A stretch of 58,122 nucleotides of DNA from Bacteroides sp. (GTDB lineage: Bacteria > Bacteroidota > Bacteroidia > Bacteroidales > Muribaculaceae): the NCBI GenBank assembly GCA_014801815.1, contig JAAVDM010000015.1, positions 1 to 58,122 of the forward strand, read 5' to 3'. The notes under the pieces were generated by a model, which saw only the letters and a list, made by a program, of their open reading frames with translations, was not told the origin of the DNA and did not search any database. Shown here in pieces: positions 17,128 to 25,010 of this stretch; positions within the stretch are counted from its first letter, which is position 1; the number at the start of each line of letters is the position of its first letter. Both the position numbers and the translations under genes were made by a program.

Positions 17128-17351
17128 TGATACGCCGTGCAGCCGTATTTTTGCTGGTGTTGCCCATACGCTTCTACCAGTTGTGTATCTCTCCCATGTT
17201 CCCTGCAGCGTGCCGCTATCAGCCCACCTGTAGCCAGTATGCCATCGAGGCGCTCCGTCGCCACGGGCCGCTCAAAGGTCTATGGCTGGCTTTACGCCGC
17301 ATAGCACGCTGTCACCCCTTCGGCGGTAGCGGTTATGATCCGGTCCCGTAA
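17127..17351 (+). CDS. yidD: Membrane protein insertion efficiency factor YidD
   Basis: The 74-residue protein has an amphipathic N-terminal helix and the family core [19 protein letters not shown] with paired cysteines, ending in [13 protein letters not shown]. The family aids membrane protein insertion alongside YidC. Its start overlaps the rnpA stop, and the TatD-like gene follows 24 bp later, forming a small operon. Confidence 0.95.
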   Translation: MIRRAAVFLLVLPIRFYQLCISPMFPAACRYQPTCSQYAIEALRRHGPLKGLWLALRRIARCHPFGGSGYDPVP

Positions 17352-17375
17352 GTTACTATTCCTAAAGAAGTCCCT

Positions 17376-17993
17376 ATGTCCCTGCTCGATATACATACCC
17401 ATCACCCGGCTCCGCAGCCACAGGCAGTCATAAGTGTCTCACCACGCGATTTTATCCCTGTTGAAGGGCAGCTCTACTCCGTTGGGCTTCATCCTTGGGA
17501 CGGTGAACCGTCGCCAGATGACCTCACGCTGCTTGACGAAACAGCCGCCCACCCGCAAGTAGTGGCCATAGGTGAATGTGGGGTAGATCCTCTCAAGGGT
17601 GCCCCTATGTTTCGGCAACTGCTGACATTCCGTCATCATGTCGAACTTTCCGAACAGCTGTGTAAGCCTCTGATAATACATGAAGTTAAGGCTCATGATA
17701 TAATCATTGGCCTACGACGTGATTTCGCTCCGGCTATGCCTTGGGCTATACACGGTTTCCGTGGTAAACCTACTGTAGCCGATATGCTTCTGAAAGCCGG
17801 ATTATGGCTGTCTTTCGGTATGCGCTTCAACCCTGAGGCGCTTACTATAGTACCGCCTGACCGGTTGCTCGCCGAAACCGACGAAGCACCGGTGGAAATA
17901 TCCGAAGTAATAGCCGCACTGTCGCAGGTGTCGGGTTCAGACCTGACCGATACTATTGCGGCTTCGACAGCGGCATTCCTCAACATTTCTTAA
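17376..17993 (+). CDS. TatD-family metal-dependent hydrolase
   Basis: The 205-residue protein is a short member of the TatD DNase-like amidohydrolase family. Metal-ligand motifs visible are DIHTHH at residues 5-10, GECGVD near 68, IIHEVKAHD in the middle, and LLAETDEAP near 170. Full-length TatD proteins are about 250-260 residues; the usual 'LH' strand and parts of the C-terminal helices are reduced here, as in other Bacteroidales homologues. It follows yidD closely. Deoxyribonuclease activity is a family property and not proven for this member. Confidence 0.85.
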   Translation: MSLLDIHTHHPAPQPQAVISVSPRDFIPVEGQLYSVGLHPWDGEPSPDDLTLLDETAAHPQVVAIGECGVDPLKGAPMFRQLLTFRHHVELSEQLCKPLIIHEVKAHDIIIGLRRDFAPAMPWAIHGFRGKPTVADMLLKAGLWLSFGMRFNPEALTIVPPDRLLAETDEAPVEISEVIAALSQVSGSDLTDTIAASTAAFLNIS

Positions 17994-18015
17994 TTTAAAA
18001 ATCAGATTGAAAACT

Positions 18016-18636
18016 ATGAAAACCACTCTTATCATTCTCGCACTATCATTTTTATCATTTGTAGGATTCGCTCAGGCGCCGGTGGCACTGCCTGACTCGG
18101 TATTAGTGCCGGCAACCGCCGATTTCACCACTATGCCTCAGTCTCTCGACTCTTACAAGACCAAAGAAAAGCAGACTCCGGTGGCACTGCCTGACTCGGT
18201 ATTAGTGCCGGCAACCGCCGATTTCACCACTATGCCTCAGTCTCTCGACTCTTACAAGACCATAGAAAACAAAGACTTCAGCTGTGAAGTTCCCTATGGT
18301 GCTGAAATCTCAAACGCCCGGGGAGTCAAAGCTGCTTATCCTGATGGAAGTTTCGCCACAATGCTGACTGTCGAAGAAGGTAAGGGCTACAATCAGAAGA
18401 GAGCCTTTGATCTCTGTCGTGACACCGCACGCACTCTGCAGATGAACGGGACTAAAGTAAGCAAAGTCAAGATAGACGGAATGGATGGTGCGATGGCTAC
18501 CGGTGAACTGGAAAAACTGCACGTCACTCTGGTAGTGCTTCCTGCCCGGAACTCACAGCTGACATGCCTTATGCTCAATTCCGATGTCCGTTCCGAATGG
18601 GCTGACAATGTATTGCGCACTCTGAAGCACAAGTAA
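18016..18636 (+). CDS. Secreted protein with duplicated 33-residue segment
   Basis: Starting at ATG 18016 the protein has a signal peptide (MKTTLIILALSFLSFVGFAQ). Two adjacent copies of a 33-residue unit follow (APVALPDSVLVPATADFTTM is part of each), then a domain of about 115 residues of unknown function with a Cys near its start (DFSCEVPYG) and another near the end. No family is recognised. Translation from 17956 would run through the end of the TatD-like gene and add 20 residues without a signal, so 18016 is preferred. A promoter for the next gene begins 2 bp after its stop. Confidence 0.7.
   Translation: MKTTLIILALSFLSFVGFAQAPVALPDSVLVPATADFTTMPQSLDSYKTKEKQTPVALPDSVLVPATADFTTMPQSLDSYKTIENKDFSCEVPYGAEISNARGVKAAYPDGSFATMLTVEEGKGYNQKRAFDLCRDTARTLQMNGTKVSKVKIDGMDGAMATGELEKLHVTLVVLPARNSQLTCLMLNSDVRSEWADNVLRTLKHK
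18079..18262 (+). repeat. 99-bp tandem duplication
   Basis: Bases 18079-18163 recur without a mismatch at 18178-18262, an offset of 99 bp. The period is 33 codons, so the reading frame is preserved and the protein gains one repeat unit. Perfect identity including third positions implies a recent event or ongoing unit-number change. Confidence 0.92.
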
Positions 18637-18637
18637 G

Positions 18638-18668
18638 TTGTAGACTTGACGAGAATTGACTACTTTTG
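18638..18668 (+). promoter_or_regulatory. Promoter for the 18692-19648 gene
   Basis: TTG at 18638-18640 and TACTTTTG at 18661-18668 are separated by 20 bp, matching the Bacteroidetes sigma-ABfr consensus. Initiation would fall around 18673, which supports the ATG at 18692 as the start rather than 18656. Confidence 0.65.
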
Positions 18669-18691
18669 TAGTCATAAACCGTTCAAGCTAC

Positions 18692-19648
18692 ATGTACTTA
18701 CGATATATAGCCGCTCTGGCAACCGTGTTTATGTGCGTGGGTCAGAGCCGGGCACTGACTCTGGAACCGATAAAATACGGTGACTTTTCCAGTTGGGTGA
18801 CACGCGACATAACCGAATCAAAACTCATAGGCGGTAATCATAAGACCGTCTATGAAATAGCGCCTACCCGCAAGATAACGGGTAACGAACCATACGTAAA
18901 TCAGGGTGGTTCGCCCTGGGCTACGAGCAATGTTTACGCCAAGGTGTCGGGAGTAGTCAAAGCCTCCAACACGGTAAGTCCCGTTGAAGTCAACGGTAAC
19001 CTTATGGCATGTTGTCGTACGAAAATGGAACAGGTTAAGGTGCTCGGTCTAGTCAACATGGACGTTATGGTGGCCGGTTCAATATTTCTCGGCCGTATCT
19101 TTGAACCCATAACCTCTACCAAAGGCCCATTCAAAAAGATGGAAATGGGTGTGCCTTACACAAAACGCCCGGTAGCGCTGGTGTTCGACTACAGAGTCGA
19201 TATGCCGGCTAATGATTCACGTGTGCGTTCTACCGGTCTCGGCCCTAAGAAGACATTGCCGGGACGTGATAACGCTGAGGTGTACTGCCTGCTGCAGCGA
19301 CGCTGGGAGGATAAGGAGGGTAACCTTTATGCACATCGTGTAGGGACAGCCCGCGAACGTTACTCGAAGAGTGTGCCGCTGACACGCGGTCATCGTCTTG
19401 ACATACATTACGGAGATATAACTCATCAGCCGTGGTATAAATCGTGGATGGGTTTGCTTGACGGTGATAAAGCCTACTATGCATGTAACTCAAAAGGAAA
19501 ACTTGTTCCGGTACATGAAGTGGGTTGGGATACTGCCGACGCACAGCCGACACATGTGCTCCTCATGGCTTCGTCTACTTGCGGAGAACCGTTTGTCGGC
19601 ACCGAGGGTATAGCCCTGTATGTCGATAATATGGCTTTCGGTTTCTAA
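18692..19648 (+). CDS. Secreted PCMD-like protein
   Basis: From ATG 18692 this is a 318-residue protein with a signal peptide (MYLRYIAALATVFMCVGQSR-A). The body (PIKYGDFSSWVTRDITESKLIGG ... LVFDYRVDMP ... VLLMASSTCGEPFVGTEGIALYVDNM) resembles the 'putative carbohydrate metabolism domain' (PCMD) beta-sandwich found in Bacteroidales surface proteins. Those domains usually occur at the C-terminus of larger lipoproteins, while here the domain makes up nearly all of the protein. A good promoter sits 24 bp upstream of the chosen start, so the gene is transcribed alone. Assignment is by pattern of the final 80 residues and is moderate. Confidence 0.72.
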   Translation: MYLRYIAALATVFMCVGQSRALTLEPIKYGDFSSWVTRDITESKLIGGNHKTVYEIAPTRKITGNEPYVNQGGSPWATSNVYAKVSGVVKASNTVSPVEVNGNLMACCRTKMEQVKVLGLVNMDVMVAGSIFLGRIFEPITSTKGPFKKMEMGVPYTKRPVALVFDYRVDMPANDSRVRSTGLGPKKTLPGRDNAEVYCLLQRRWEDKEGNLYAHRVGTARERYSKSVPLTRGHRLDIHYGDITHQPWYKSWMGLLDGDKAYYACNSKGKLVPVHEVGWDTADAQPTHVLLMASSTCGEPFVGTEGIALYVDNMAFGF

Positions 19649-19734
19649 ACCAAGCCGACGGGTGACTGTCAGTATAATTGATTGCCGGTCACAGACGGAC
19701 GGCTTTAAACCTGTCAACTATCAAAAAGGATATA

Positions 19735-20463
19735 ATGAAAATCGCAATAATAGGATATGGCCGTATGGGTCATGTCGTTGAAGAGGTGGCCCGTGAGCGT
19801 GGTCACCATGTAGTGTGTATAATAGATGAACACAATACTGATATGCTTGAATCGGCTGCTTTCCGCAGTGCTGATGTGGCGATAGAGTTCTCACAACCGA
19901 AAGCGGCTCTTTCGAACGTACTGGCGTCGTTCACGGCGGGGGTGCCGGTGGTGTGTGGCACGACGGGTTGGCTTGAGTCGATGCCTTCGGTAAGAATGAT
20001 GTGTGAAAAGGGTCTCGGCACGTTGCTGTGGTCATCTAACTTTTCGATAGGCGTCAATGTATTTAAGGCTGTCAACCGTTATATGGCACATCTGTTCGAC
20101 AAGTTCCCGCAGTACTCATGCAGCATGGAGGAAGTGCATCATATCCATAAACTTGACCATCCGTCGGGTACGGCTATCACTCTTGCCGATACGATTGTCA
20201 GTGAAGTAGGACGTCTTGACGGCTGGCAGGAACCTGATGCCGATGGAAGTGTGTCTGCAGGCAGACTTCCGATAGACCATCGTCGCGAGGGAGAAGTGCC
20301 CGGTATACATACCGTCGTGTGGGATTCGGAAGCTGACACTCTGACATTCACTCATTCGGCCAAAAGCCGCCGTGGGTTTGCTCTTGGTGCCGTGCTGGCT
20401 GCCGAATGGCTCAAAGGCCGCCCTACCGGTCTGTATACGATAGATGACATGCTCGGATTCTAA
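19735..20463 (+). CDS. dapB: 4-hydroxy-tetrahydrodipicolinate reductase
   Basis: The enzyme reduces the cyclic dapA product in lysine and diaminopimelate synthesis. The N-terminal Rossmann motif is IAIIGYGRMGHVVEEVA, the mid-protein VCGTTGW and SSNFSIGVNVF are family signatures, and EVHHIHKLDHPSGTA (about residues 137-151) carries the catalytic His and Lys. The start is ATG 19735, giving 242 residues; starting at 19678 would add residues before the Rossmann strand. It precedes lepB by 38 bp, a dapB-lepB-WbqC order often seen in Bacteroidales. Confidence 0.96.
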   Translation: MKIAIIGYGRMGHVVEEVARERGHHVVCIIDEHNTDMLESAAFRSADVAIEFSQPKAALSNVLASFTAGVPVVCGTTGWLESMPSVRMMCEKGLGTLLWSSNFSIGVNVFKAVNRYMAHLFDKFPQYSCSMEEVHHIHKLDHPSGTAITLADTIVSEVGRLDGWQEPDADGSVSAGRLPIDHRREGEVPGIHTVVWDSEADTLTFTHSAKSRRGFALGAVLAAEWLKGRPTGLYTIDDMLGF

Positions 20464-20501
20464 AGCTGTTTTTCAGTATTACAAAAATTCCTGACATCAA
20501 T

Positions 20502-21986
20502 ATGACACAGAAGATAGTAGAAAAAGATTCATTCCTGACCGATCTTAAAGGACGACTCTCGCAGGTGAAGGCCACACGCTGGCTGAGATTCGGCCTTGTG
20601 ACAGCGGTGCTGTTCTTTTGGGTGTTCTGGATGGGTAATCCCTGGCTGGCACTGATATGGCTGCTGCTTATAGACATCTACATAACCGGCTACATACCCT
20701 GGACATGGTGGAAAAATACTACCGGTGTGACACGTACCGTAATGGGGTGGGTTGATGCTATAATCTATGCTCTGATACTTGTGTATCTGATTTTCGCTTT
20801 TGTCGGTCAGAATTACAAGATACCTTCGTCAAGTCTTGAGAAATCACTGCTTGTGGGTGATTACCTTTGGGTGAACAAGACTATATACGGCCCGCGTGTT
20901 CCCATGACACCGTTGCATTTCCCGTTGGCTCAACACACTATGCCGATATTAGGTACGAAGAGTTATATCGAGAATCCTCAGCTTGAGTATCACCGTCTGG
21001 ACGGTATCAGGCAGGTGGAACGCGGTGATATCGTGGTATTCAATTTTCCACAGGGTGATACTGTAGCACTGAAGATACAGAATCCGGATTATTATCAGAT
21101 ATGCTACGAACTCCGTAACAATGGTATTAGTGACCCGAAGGCTTACATTGAGTCACATCCGGAGGTGTTCGGCAAACTTGTGTGGCGTCCTGTCGACCGG
21201 CGTGAGAATTACGTGAAACGTGCTGTCGGTCTGCCCGGCGACCGTCTGGCTATCCGTGATGATATAGTCTATATCAACGGTGAACCTATGACGCCGCCCG
21301 ACAATGTACAGTTTAACTACATAATACCGGTGTCGGGTCAGATTTCCGATGCCAAGTGGAGCGAGATAGGTGTGCGTCGTGATGATCACGGTTCGGCACC
21401 GGCTGTCAACCAGTATACCGGAAGAGCATATTATAATGTGCCTCTTACAGCCGCGATGAAAGCTGCGGTAGAGAAATGGCCCGAGGTTATAGGTCCTCTT
21501 ATCAAGGAGTCGGACAGCGGTATGTATGACATGAGCGGTGTGTTCCCGCTCGGAGCCGGATATGGCTGGACACGTCCGGACATGGGCGAGTTCTGGATTC
21601 CACAGCGTGGTGTCACTCTGCATCTCACTCCTGAGAACTATGCTATCTACGAACGTGCCATACGCACTTACGAAGGTAATGACTTGCGTATGGAACCGGA
21701 CGGTACGATATACATTAACGGTAAGCCCGAAGAGTATTATACTTTCAAGTTTGACTATTACTGGATGATGGGTGACAACCGCGACCGCTCGGCTGATTCT
21801 CGTTACTGGGGTTTCGTGCCTGAGGATCATATTGTCGGCTCGCCGATGTTCGTAATAGTTTCTCTTGACGAGGAAAAAGGTCTCTTTGACGGTAAGATAC
21901 GTACTGACCGTATATTGCGTGATGCCAATCCTGACAAGAGTCAGTCTGAGAAGTCATGGAGCACTCTGGGCAACGGCACAAAATGA
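20502..21986 (+). CDS. lepB: Signal peptidase I
   Basis: This membrane-bound serine protease removes signal peptides. Two hydrophobic segments occupy about residues 25-90. The catalytic Ser is Ser111 in PSSSLEKSL, the general-base Lys lies in ENYVKRAVGLPGDR, and the box E motif is GDNRDRSADSRYWGFVPEDH. At 494 residues it is much longer than enterobacterial LepB; the extra sequence is inserted between the Ser and box E regions, as is usual for Bacteroidales. It overlaps the next gene by 4 bp (ATGA). Confidence 0.96.
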   Translation: MTQKIVEKDSFLTDLKGRLSQVKATRWLRFGLVTAVLFFWVFWMGNPWLALIWLLLIDIYITGYIPWTWWKNTTGVTRTVMGWVDAIIYALILVYLIFAFVGQNYKIPSSSLEKSLLVGDYLWVNKTIYGPRVPMTPLHFPLAQHTMPILGTKSYIENPQLEYHRLDGIRQVERGDIVVFNFPQGDTVALKIQNPDYYQICYELRNNGISDPKAYIESHPEVFGKLVWRPVDRRENYVKRAVGLPGDRLAIRDDIVYINGEPMTPPDNVQFNYIIPVSGQISDAKWSEIGVRRDDHGSAPAVNQYTGRAYYNVPLTAAMKAAVEKWPEVIGPLIKESDSGMYDMSGVFPLGAGYGWTRPDMGEFWIPQRGVTLHLTPENYAIYERAIRTYEGNDLRMEPDGTIYINGKPEEYYTFKFDYYWMMGDNRDRSADSRYWGFVPEDHIVGSPMFVIVSLDEEKGLFDGKIRTDRILRDANPDKSQSEKSWSTLGNGTK

Positions 21987-22594
21987 CATTGCCTGCCGTC
22001 TCACCACTGCCTTGTGTGCCTTATATGGCCACACAGCAGTGGTATGCCGAATGGCTGCGTCAGCGTCTGAATGGAGTAGATGAGGCGGTAGCACGTACTG
22101 CCGCCTCGGCTGCTTGCAGACTTCACCCCCGTGATTTCGCCCGTTGTGAGCTACAGTCTGCTGCGGGTGGAATCCGTCTCAGTGTAGCGGTCGAAGGCGG
22201 TAGTTCTATTCTGAAGCGCCTGCCACCGGAGGCTGTTGTGATGTCGGGTCACGGACGTTGGCCTGCGGTACATCTCGGTGCGCTGAATGCTCTTTATGCC
22301 CGTACACCTTATTTTGACCATCTCCACGACAGTCTTACGGCTGCCTATAATGATATCGAAGGTAATCCGTTATATGAATTGTGTGAACGTCTACACAGCA
22401 TACAGACTGCCTTGCTTCTGCCGGCTGATACATTACGTTCTTTCGTAATGCTCTCTCCTGCAGAGTATCTTCGTCTGCGGACTGTCTGCTCTGACTATGC
22501 TCAGGTTTACCGTCCGGGTGTTCCTTTCATCTACCTTCTCATGCGCTACGGACCGGATGCTATATTCGTTCTTCTCTCTGTAGTGCAGGAGTGA
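21983..22594 (+). CDS. WbqC-family protein
   Basis: The 203-residue protein begins at ATG 21983, overlapping the lepB stop. Family features include the N-terminal LPCVPYMATQQWYAEWLR and HGRWPAVHLGALNALYARTPYF, matching the WbqC pattern in which a His/Trp-containing loop and Tyr/Phe cluster are conserved. Members occur in O-antigen loci or, in Bacteroidetes, beside lepB; biochemical function is unknown. Confidence 0.8.
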   Translation: MTLPAVSPLPCVPYMATQQWYAEWLRQRLNGVDEAVARTAASAACRLHPRDFARCELQSAAGGIRLSVAVEGGSSILKRLPPEAVVMSGHGRWPAVHLGALNALYARTPYFDHLHDSLTAAYNDIEGNPLYELCERLHSIQTALLLPADTLRSFVMLSPAEYLRLRTVCSDYAQVYRPGVPFIYLLMRYGPDAIFVLLSVVQE

Positions 22595-22599
22595 GAAAG

Positions 22600-22631
22600 T
22601 TTGGTAAATCCGAATTAAAGTGGTAAATTTG
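22600..22631 (+). promoter_or_regulatory. Promoter for the Rpn-type nuclease gene
   Basis: TTTG at 22600-22603 and TAAATTTG at 22624-22631 are 20 bp apart and 18 bp before the ATG at 22650, a close match to the Bacteroidetes consensus. The leader would be about a dozen bases. Confidence 0.7.
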
Positions 22632-22649
22632 TGATAAGTAGCTGTTGAT

Positions 22650-23513
22650 ATGAAACCGCGCTTTTTCAATCCGTTTACAGATACAGGTTTTAAGATAGTG
22701 TTCGGCAAAGAGAAAGATAAAATCATACTTATAAGTTTTCTCAACGCTTTGCTGGAAGGCAGACCTTTCTACGAACCTATAGTAGATCTTAGTTATACTG
22801 ACAAAGAGATTCCTCGTGACAGCACATGCGACCGGACAGCTATAAACGATATACATTGCAGAACACAGTCAGGACGACATATCATACTTGAAATGCAGCT
22901 TGAGGCTCATGATAATTTTGAAGATCGTATGATATGCTATAGCTGTCGTTCGGTAGCGGAGCAAATGCAGCGCGGCAAGTGGGATTTTCATATCGAATCG
23001 GTATACAGTATCTGTTTTACTAATTTTATTCTGCCGGGAGATGACCGTCGGCTGGTGCTTGACCGCGCCTACTGTGATCTTGAGACACGTCAACCTGTGA
23101 GCGATCGGCAGCGTTATCTTTATATTCAATTGCCGGTGTTTGATAAAGTAAGCACTGAAGATTGTGAGACAGAATTGCAACGCTGGATATATTCACTGAA
23201 AAATATGCCTGAAATGAGGGAGATACCTTTTGCAGCCCGCGATGAGGCTTTCAGCCGCCTGCAGCAGGTGGGTGAGATAGAGTCGCTGACACCGGAGGAA
23301 CGCCGGGAGTATGAGAGAGACCAGAAGCAGCTGAGTATTCTCCACTCTATCGAGACTTCGCGTTATCGTGAAGGTATGAATGCAGGACGTGCTGAAGGTC
23401 GTGCCGAGGAATTGCGTGCTATTGTACTCACATTACGTAAAAGCGGAATGATTGATACTGCCATAGCCGCTCTTCTGCAGAAACCTCTGGAACAGATTAT
23501 ATCTATTGTATAA
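22650..23513 (+). CDS. Rpn-family PD-(D/E)xK nuclease / putative transposase
   Basis: The 287-residue protein opens with RFFNPFTDTGFKIVFGKEKDKIILISFLN, typical of the Rpn/PDDEXK_2 family. The catalytic core reads NDIHCRTQSGRHIILEMQLEAHDNF, with Asp and Glu-x-Gln in place of the canonical Glu-x-Lys, as is common in this family. A Lys/Glu/Arg-rich C-terminal helix (GMNAGRAEGRAEELRAIV) and QKPLEQIISIV end follow. Rpn proteins promote recA-independent recombination in Escherichia coli; here the role is inferred. The gene has its own promoter. Confidence 0.88.
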   Translation: MKPRFFNPFTDTGFKIVFGKEKDKIILISFLNALLEGRPFYEPIVDLSYTDKEIPRDSTCDRTAINDIHCRTQSGRHIILEMQLEAHDNFEDRMICYSCRSVAEQMQRGKWDFHIESVYSICFTNFILPGDDRRLVLDRAYCDLETRQPVSDRQRYLYIQLPVFDKVSTEDCETELQRWIYSLKNMPEMREIPFAARDEAFSRLQQVGEIESLTPEERREYERDQKQLSILHSIETSRYREGMNAGRAEGRAEELRAIVLTLRKSGMIDTAIAALLQKPLEQIISIV

Positions 23514-23567
23514 GGAGTTTATAATTTTTCGGCAGTAATAGCTTACTCCATCAGAATTGATAAAATT

Positions 23568-24206
23568 ATGTGTAAGTTTCTCTCCATACTGATGCTTTTG
23601 CTGGTCTTAGGGGTCTCAGCCCGTAAGACCGAGCCTCCTTTTGTGCCTGCACCGCCTGAGGCACCGGGTGTGAAGGTCACGGCGTATAAGGGTTTCTATC
23701 GTTTTGTCGATGAATATGGTGATTCGGTCTGTATGACTGTCTTTAAAGATGTGGTGGTTTATCCCCCTCTGAAATTCAAAAATAAGAAACAGGAGGAATT
23801 CTACTGGCGTACCGTGCGTGATGTACGCAAGACATTGCCATACGCGAAGTTAGCTTTTGCTACATTGTGTGAGACTTATGAGTACATACAGACTATTCCT
23901 GATAAAAAGACACGCGAGAAACATCTTAAAAAACTTGAAAGTGATATCTTTGACCAATACAAGCCTGTGGTCAAGAACATGACCAAGAATCAAGGTAAGA
24001 TATTACTCAAACTTATAAACCGTGAGACGGATCAGTCGTCATTCAATATTGTCAAAGCTTTTTTAGGTTCTTTCCGTGCAGGGTTCTGGCAGACATTCGG
24101 ACGCTTTTTCGGCATGAATATGAAAGCCGGTTTCTATCCTGACAAGAATGAAGAAGACGCAATAATTGAACGTGTCGCAACTCTTATAGAACAGGGTGCG
24201 TTATGA
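23568..24206 (+). CDS. Secreted DUF4294 protein
   Basis: The 212-residue protein has a signal peptide (MCKFLSILMLLLVLGVSA) and a helical body matching DUF4294: VYPPLKFKNKKQEEFYWRTVRDVRKTLPYAKLA near residues 64-95, then KNMTKNQGKILLKLINRETDQSSF and the C-terminal GFWQTFGRFFGM. The family is confined to Bacteroidetes and its function is unknown. The next small gene begins 36 bp later. Confidence 0.85.
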   Translation: MCKFLSILMLLLVLGVSARKTEPPFVPAPPEAPGVKVTAYKGFYRFVDEYGDSVCMTVFKDVVVYPPLKFKNKKQEEFYWRTVRDVRKTLPYAKLAFATLCETYEYIQTIPDKKTREKHLKKLESDIFDQYKPVVKNMTKNQGKILLKLINRETDQSSFNIVKAFLGSFRAGFWQTFGRFFGMNMKAGFYPDKNEEDAIIERVATLIEQGAL

Positions 24207-24241
24207 TATTTTCTCTCTCCGGAAAACTTATATTATCCTAA

Positions 24242-24538
24242 ATGGCTTCAGTAATAGCTGACGGCAGTGTGGCCGTCGTCAAAAACATAATGGGTGTTTA
24301 TGCTCTCGGTGACACCGGTGAACGTGATTCTCGTCTGGATTTATGGGAGAATGTCACCGGAAGGCCGGCTGTAGAATGTGCCCATGAAATCTGTCATCGT
24401 CCTGCTACACGGGCTGCAGTAGCGGTACGTGTCTTCTCAACTGACCGTACCCGCTACCTCTACCCGGCGTGTGAAACGTGTGCGCGCCGTACCGAAATGC
24501 TTTATGTGGCCGGTCCTCTCGTAGCTCTTGACAATTAG
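24242..24538 (+). CDS. Small Cys-containing hypothetical protein
   Basis: The 98-residue protein has no signal peptide and no recognised family. The central AVECAHEICHRPATRA and YLYPACETCARRTE stretches give a Cys-x4-Cys and a Cys-x2-Cys that could bind a metal as a small zinc-finger-like unit. It lies in a tight same-strand run between the DUF4294 and DUF4491 genes. Moderate codon regularity and conserved-looking composition favour it being real. Confidence 0.6.
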   Translation: MASVIADGSVAVVKNIMGVYALGDTGERDSRLDLWENVTGRPAVECAHEICHRPATRAAVAVRVFSTDRTRYLYPACETCARRTEMLYVAGPLVALDN

Positions 24539-24574
24539 TAAATAACCGGTAATCACTAATTTTTTCCATATCCA

Positions 24575-24910
24575 ATGAGCGACATCAACAATATCTTTAA
24601 TTTAGGCGGTATTCTTCTCGGCGCTGCCACATTTATAATTATAGGCGTTTTTCATCCTTTGGTAATTAAGGGTGAATATTATCTCGGACAGAAGAAATGC
24701 CGTCTCTATTTCGCCCTTGCGGGTGTCATAACACTTATTGCCTCGCTTCTTGTTGAATCACTTTTCTTCTCCGCACTCTTAGGTGTCACAGCTTTCAGTT
24801 GTTTCTGGAGTATAAAGGAGGTGATAGAACAGGAAGAAAGAGTAAGAAAGGGCTGGTTCCCTGCTAATCCGAAACGGAAGACTGAATCTGAATCGGAAGT
24901 TATGAACTGA
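24575..24910 (+). CDS. DUF4491 membrane protein
   Basis: The 111-residue protein has three hydrophobic helices (about residues 10-32, 46-64 and 66-80), then a charged tail EVIEQEERVRKGWFPANPKRK. The FHPLVIKGEYYLGQK and FWSIKEVIEQEERV stretches are typical of DUF4491 proteins of Bacteroidales and Clostridia. Function is unknown. Its stop codon lies within the left arm of a long terminator palindrome. Confidence 0.88.
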   Translation: MSDINNIFNLGGILLGAATFIIIGVFHPLVIKGEYYLGQKKCRLYFALAGVITLIASLLVESLFFSALLGVTAFSCFWSIKEVIEQEERVRKGWFPANPKRKTESESEVMN

Positions 24911-24964
24911 AATAAGAACAGGCTTTATCACCCGGGTGATAAAGCCTGTTCTTATTTCAGTTCA
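24903..24964. terminator. 62-bp perfect palindrome, bidirectional terminator
   Basis: Bases 24903-24933 and 24934-24964 are exact reverse complements with no spacer, centred on CCCGGG. The stem embeds the DUF4491 stop codon (24908-24910) and lies between convergent genes, so it should end transcription from both directions. Confidence 0.85.
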
Positions 24965-25010
24965 TCTCATACACACTTTTTATACCGGGCGTATGGGATA
25001 GGGGAGTACG

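Noticed and set aside
21153..21830. 225-codon antisense open frame inside lepB
   Set aside because: Antisense shadow of the signal peptidase gene, with no recognisable protein features.
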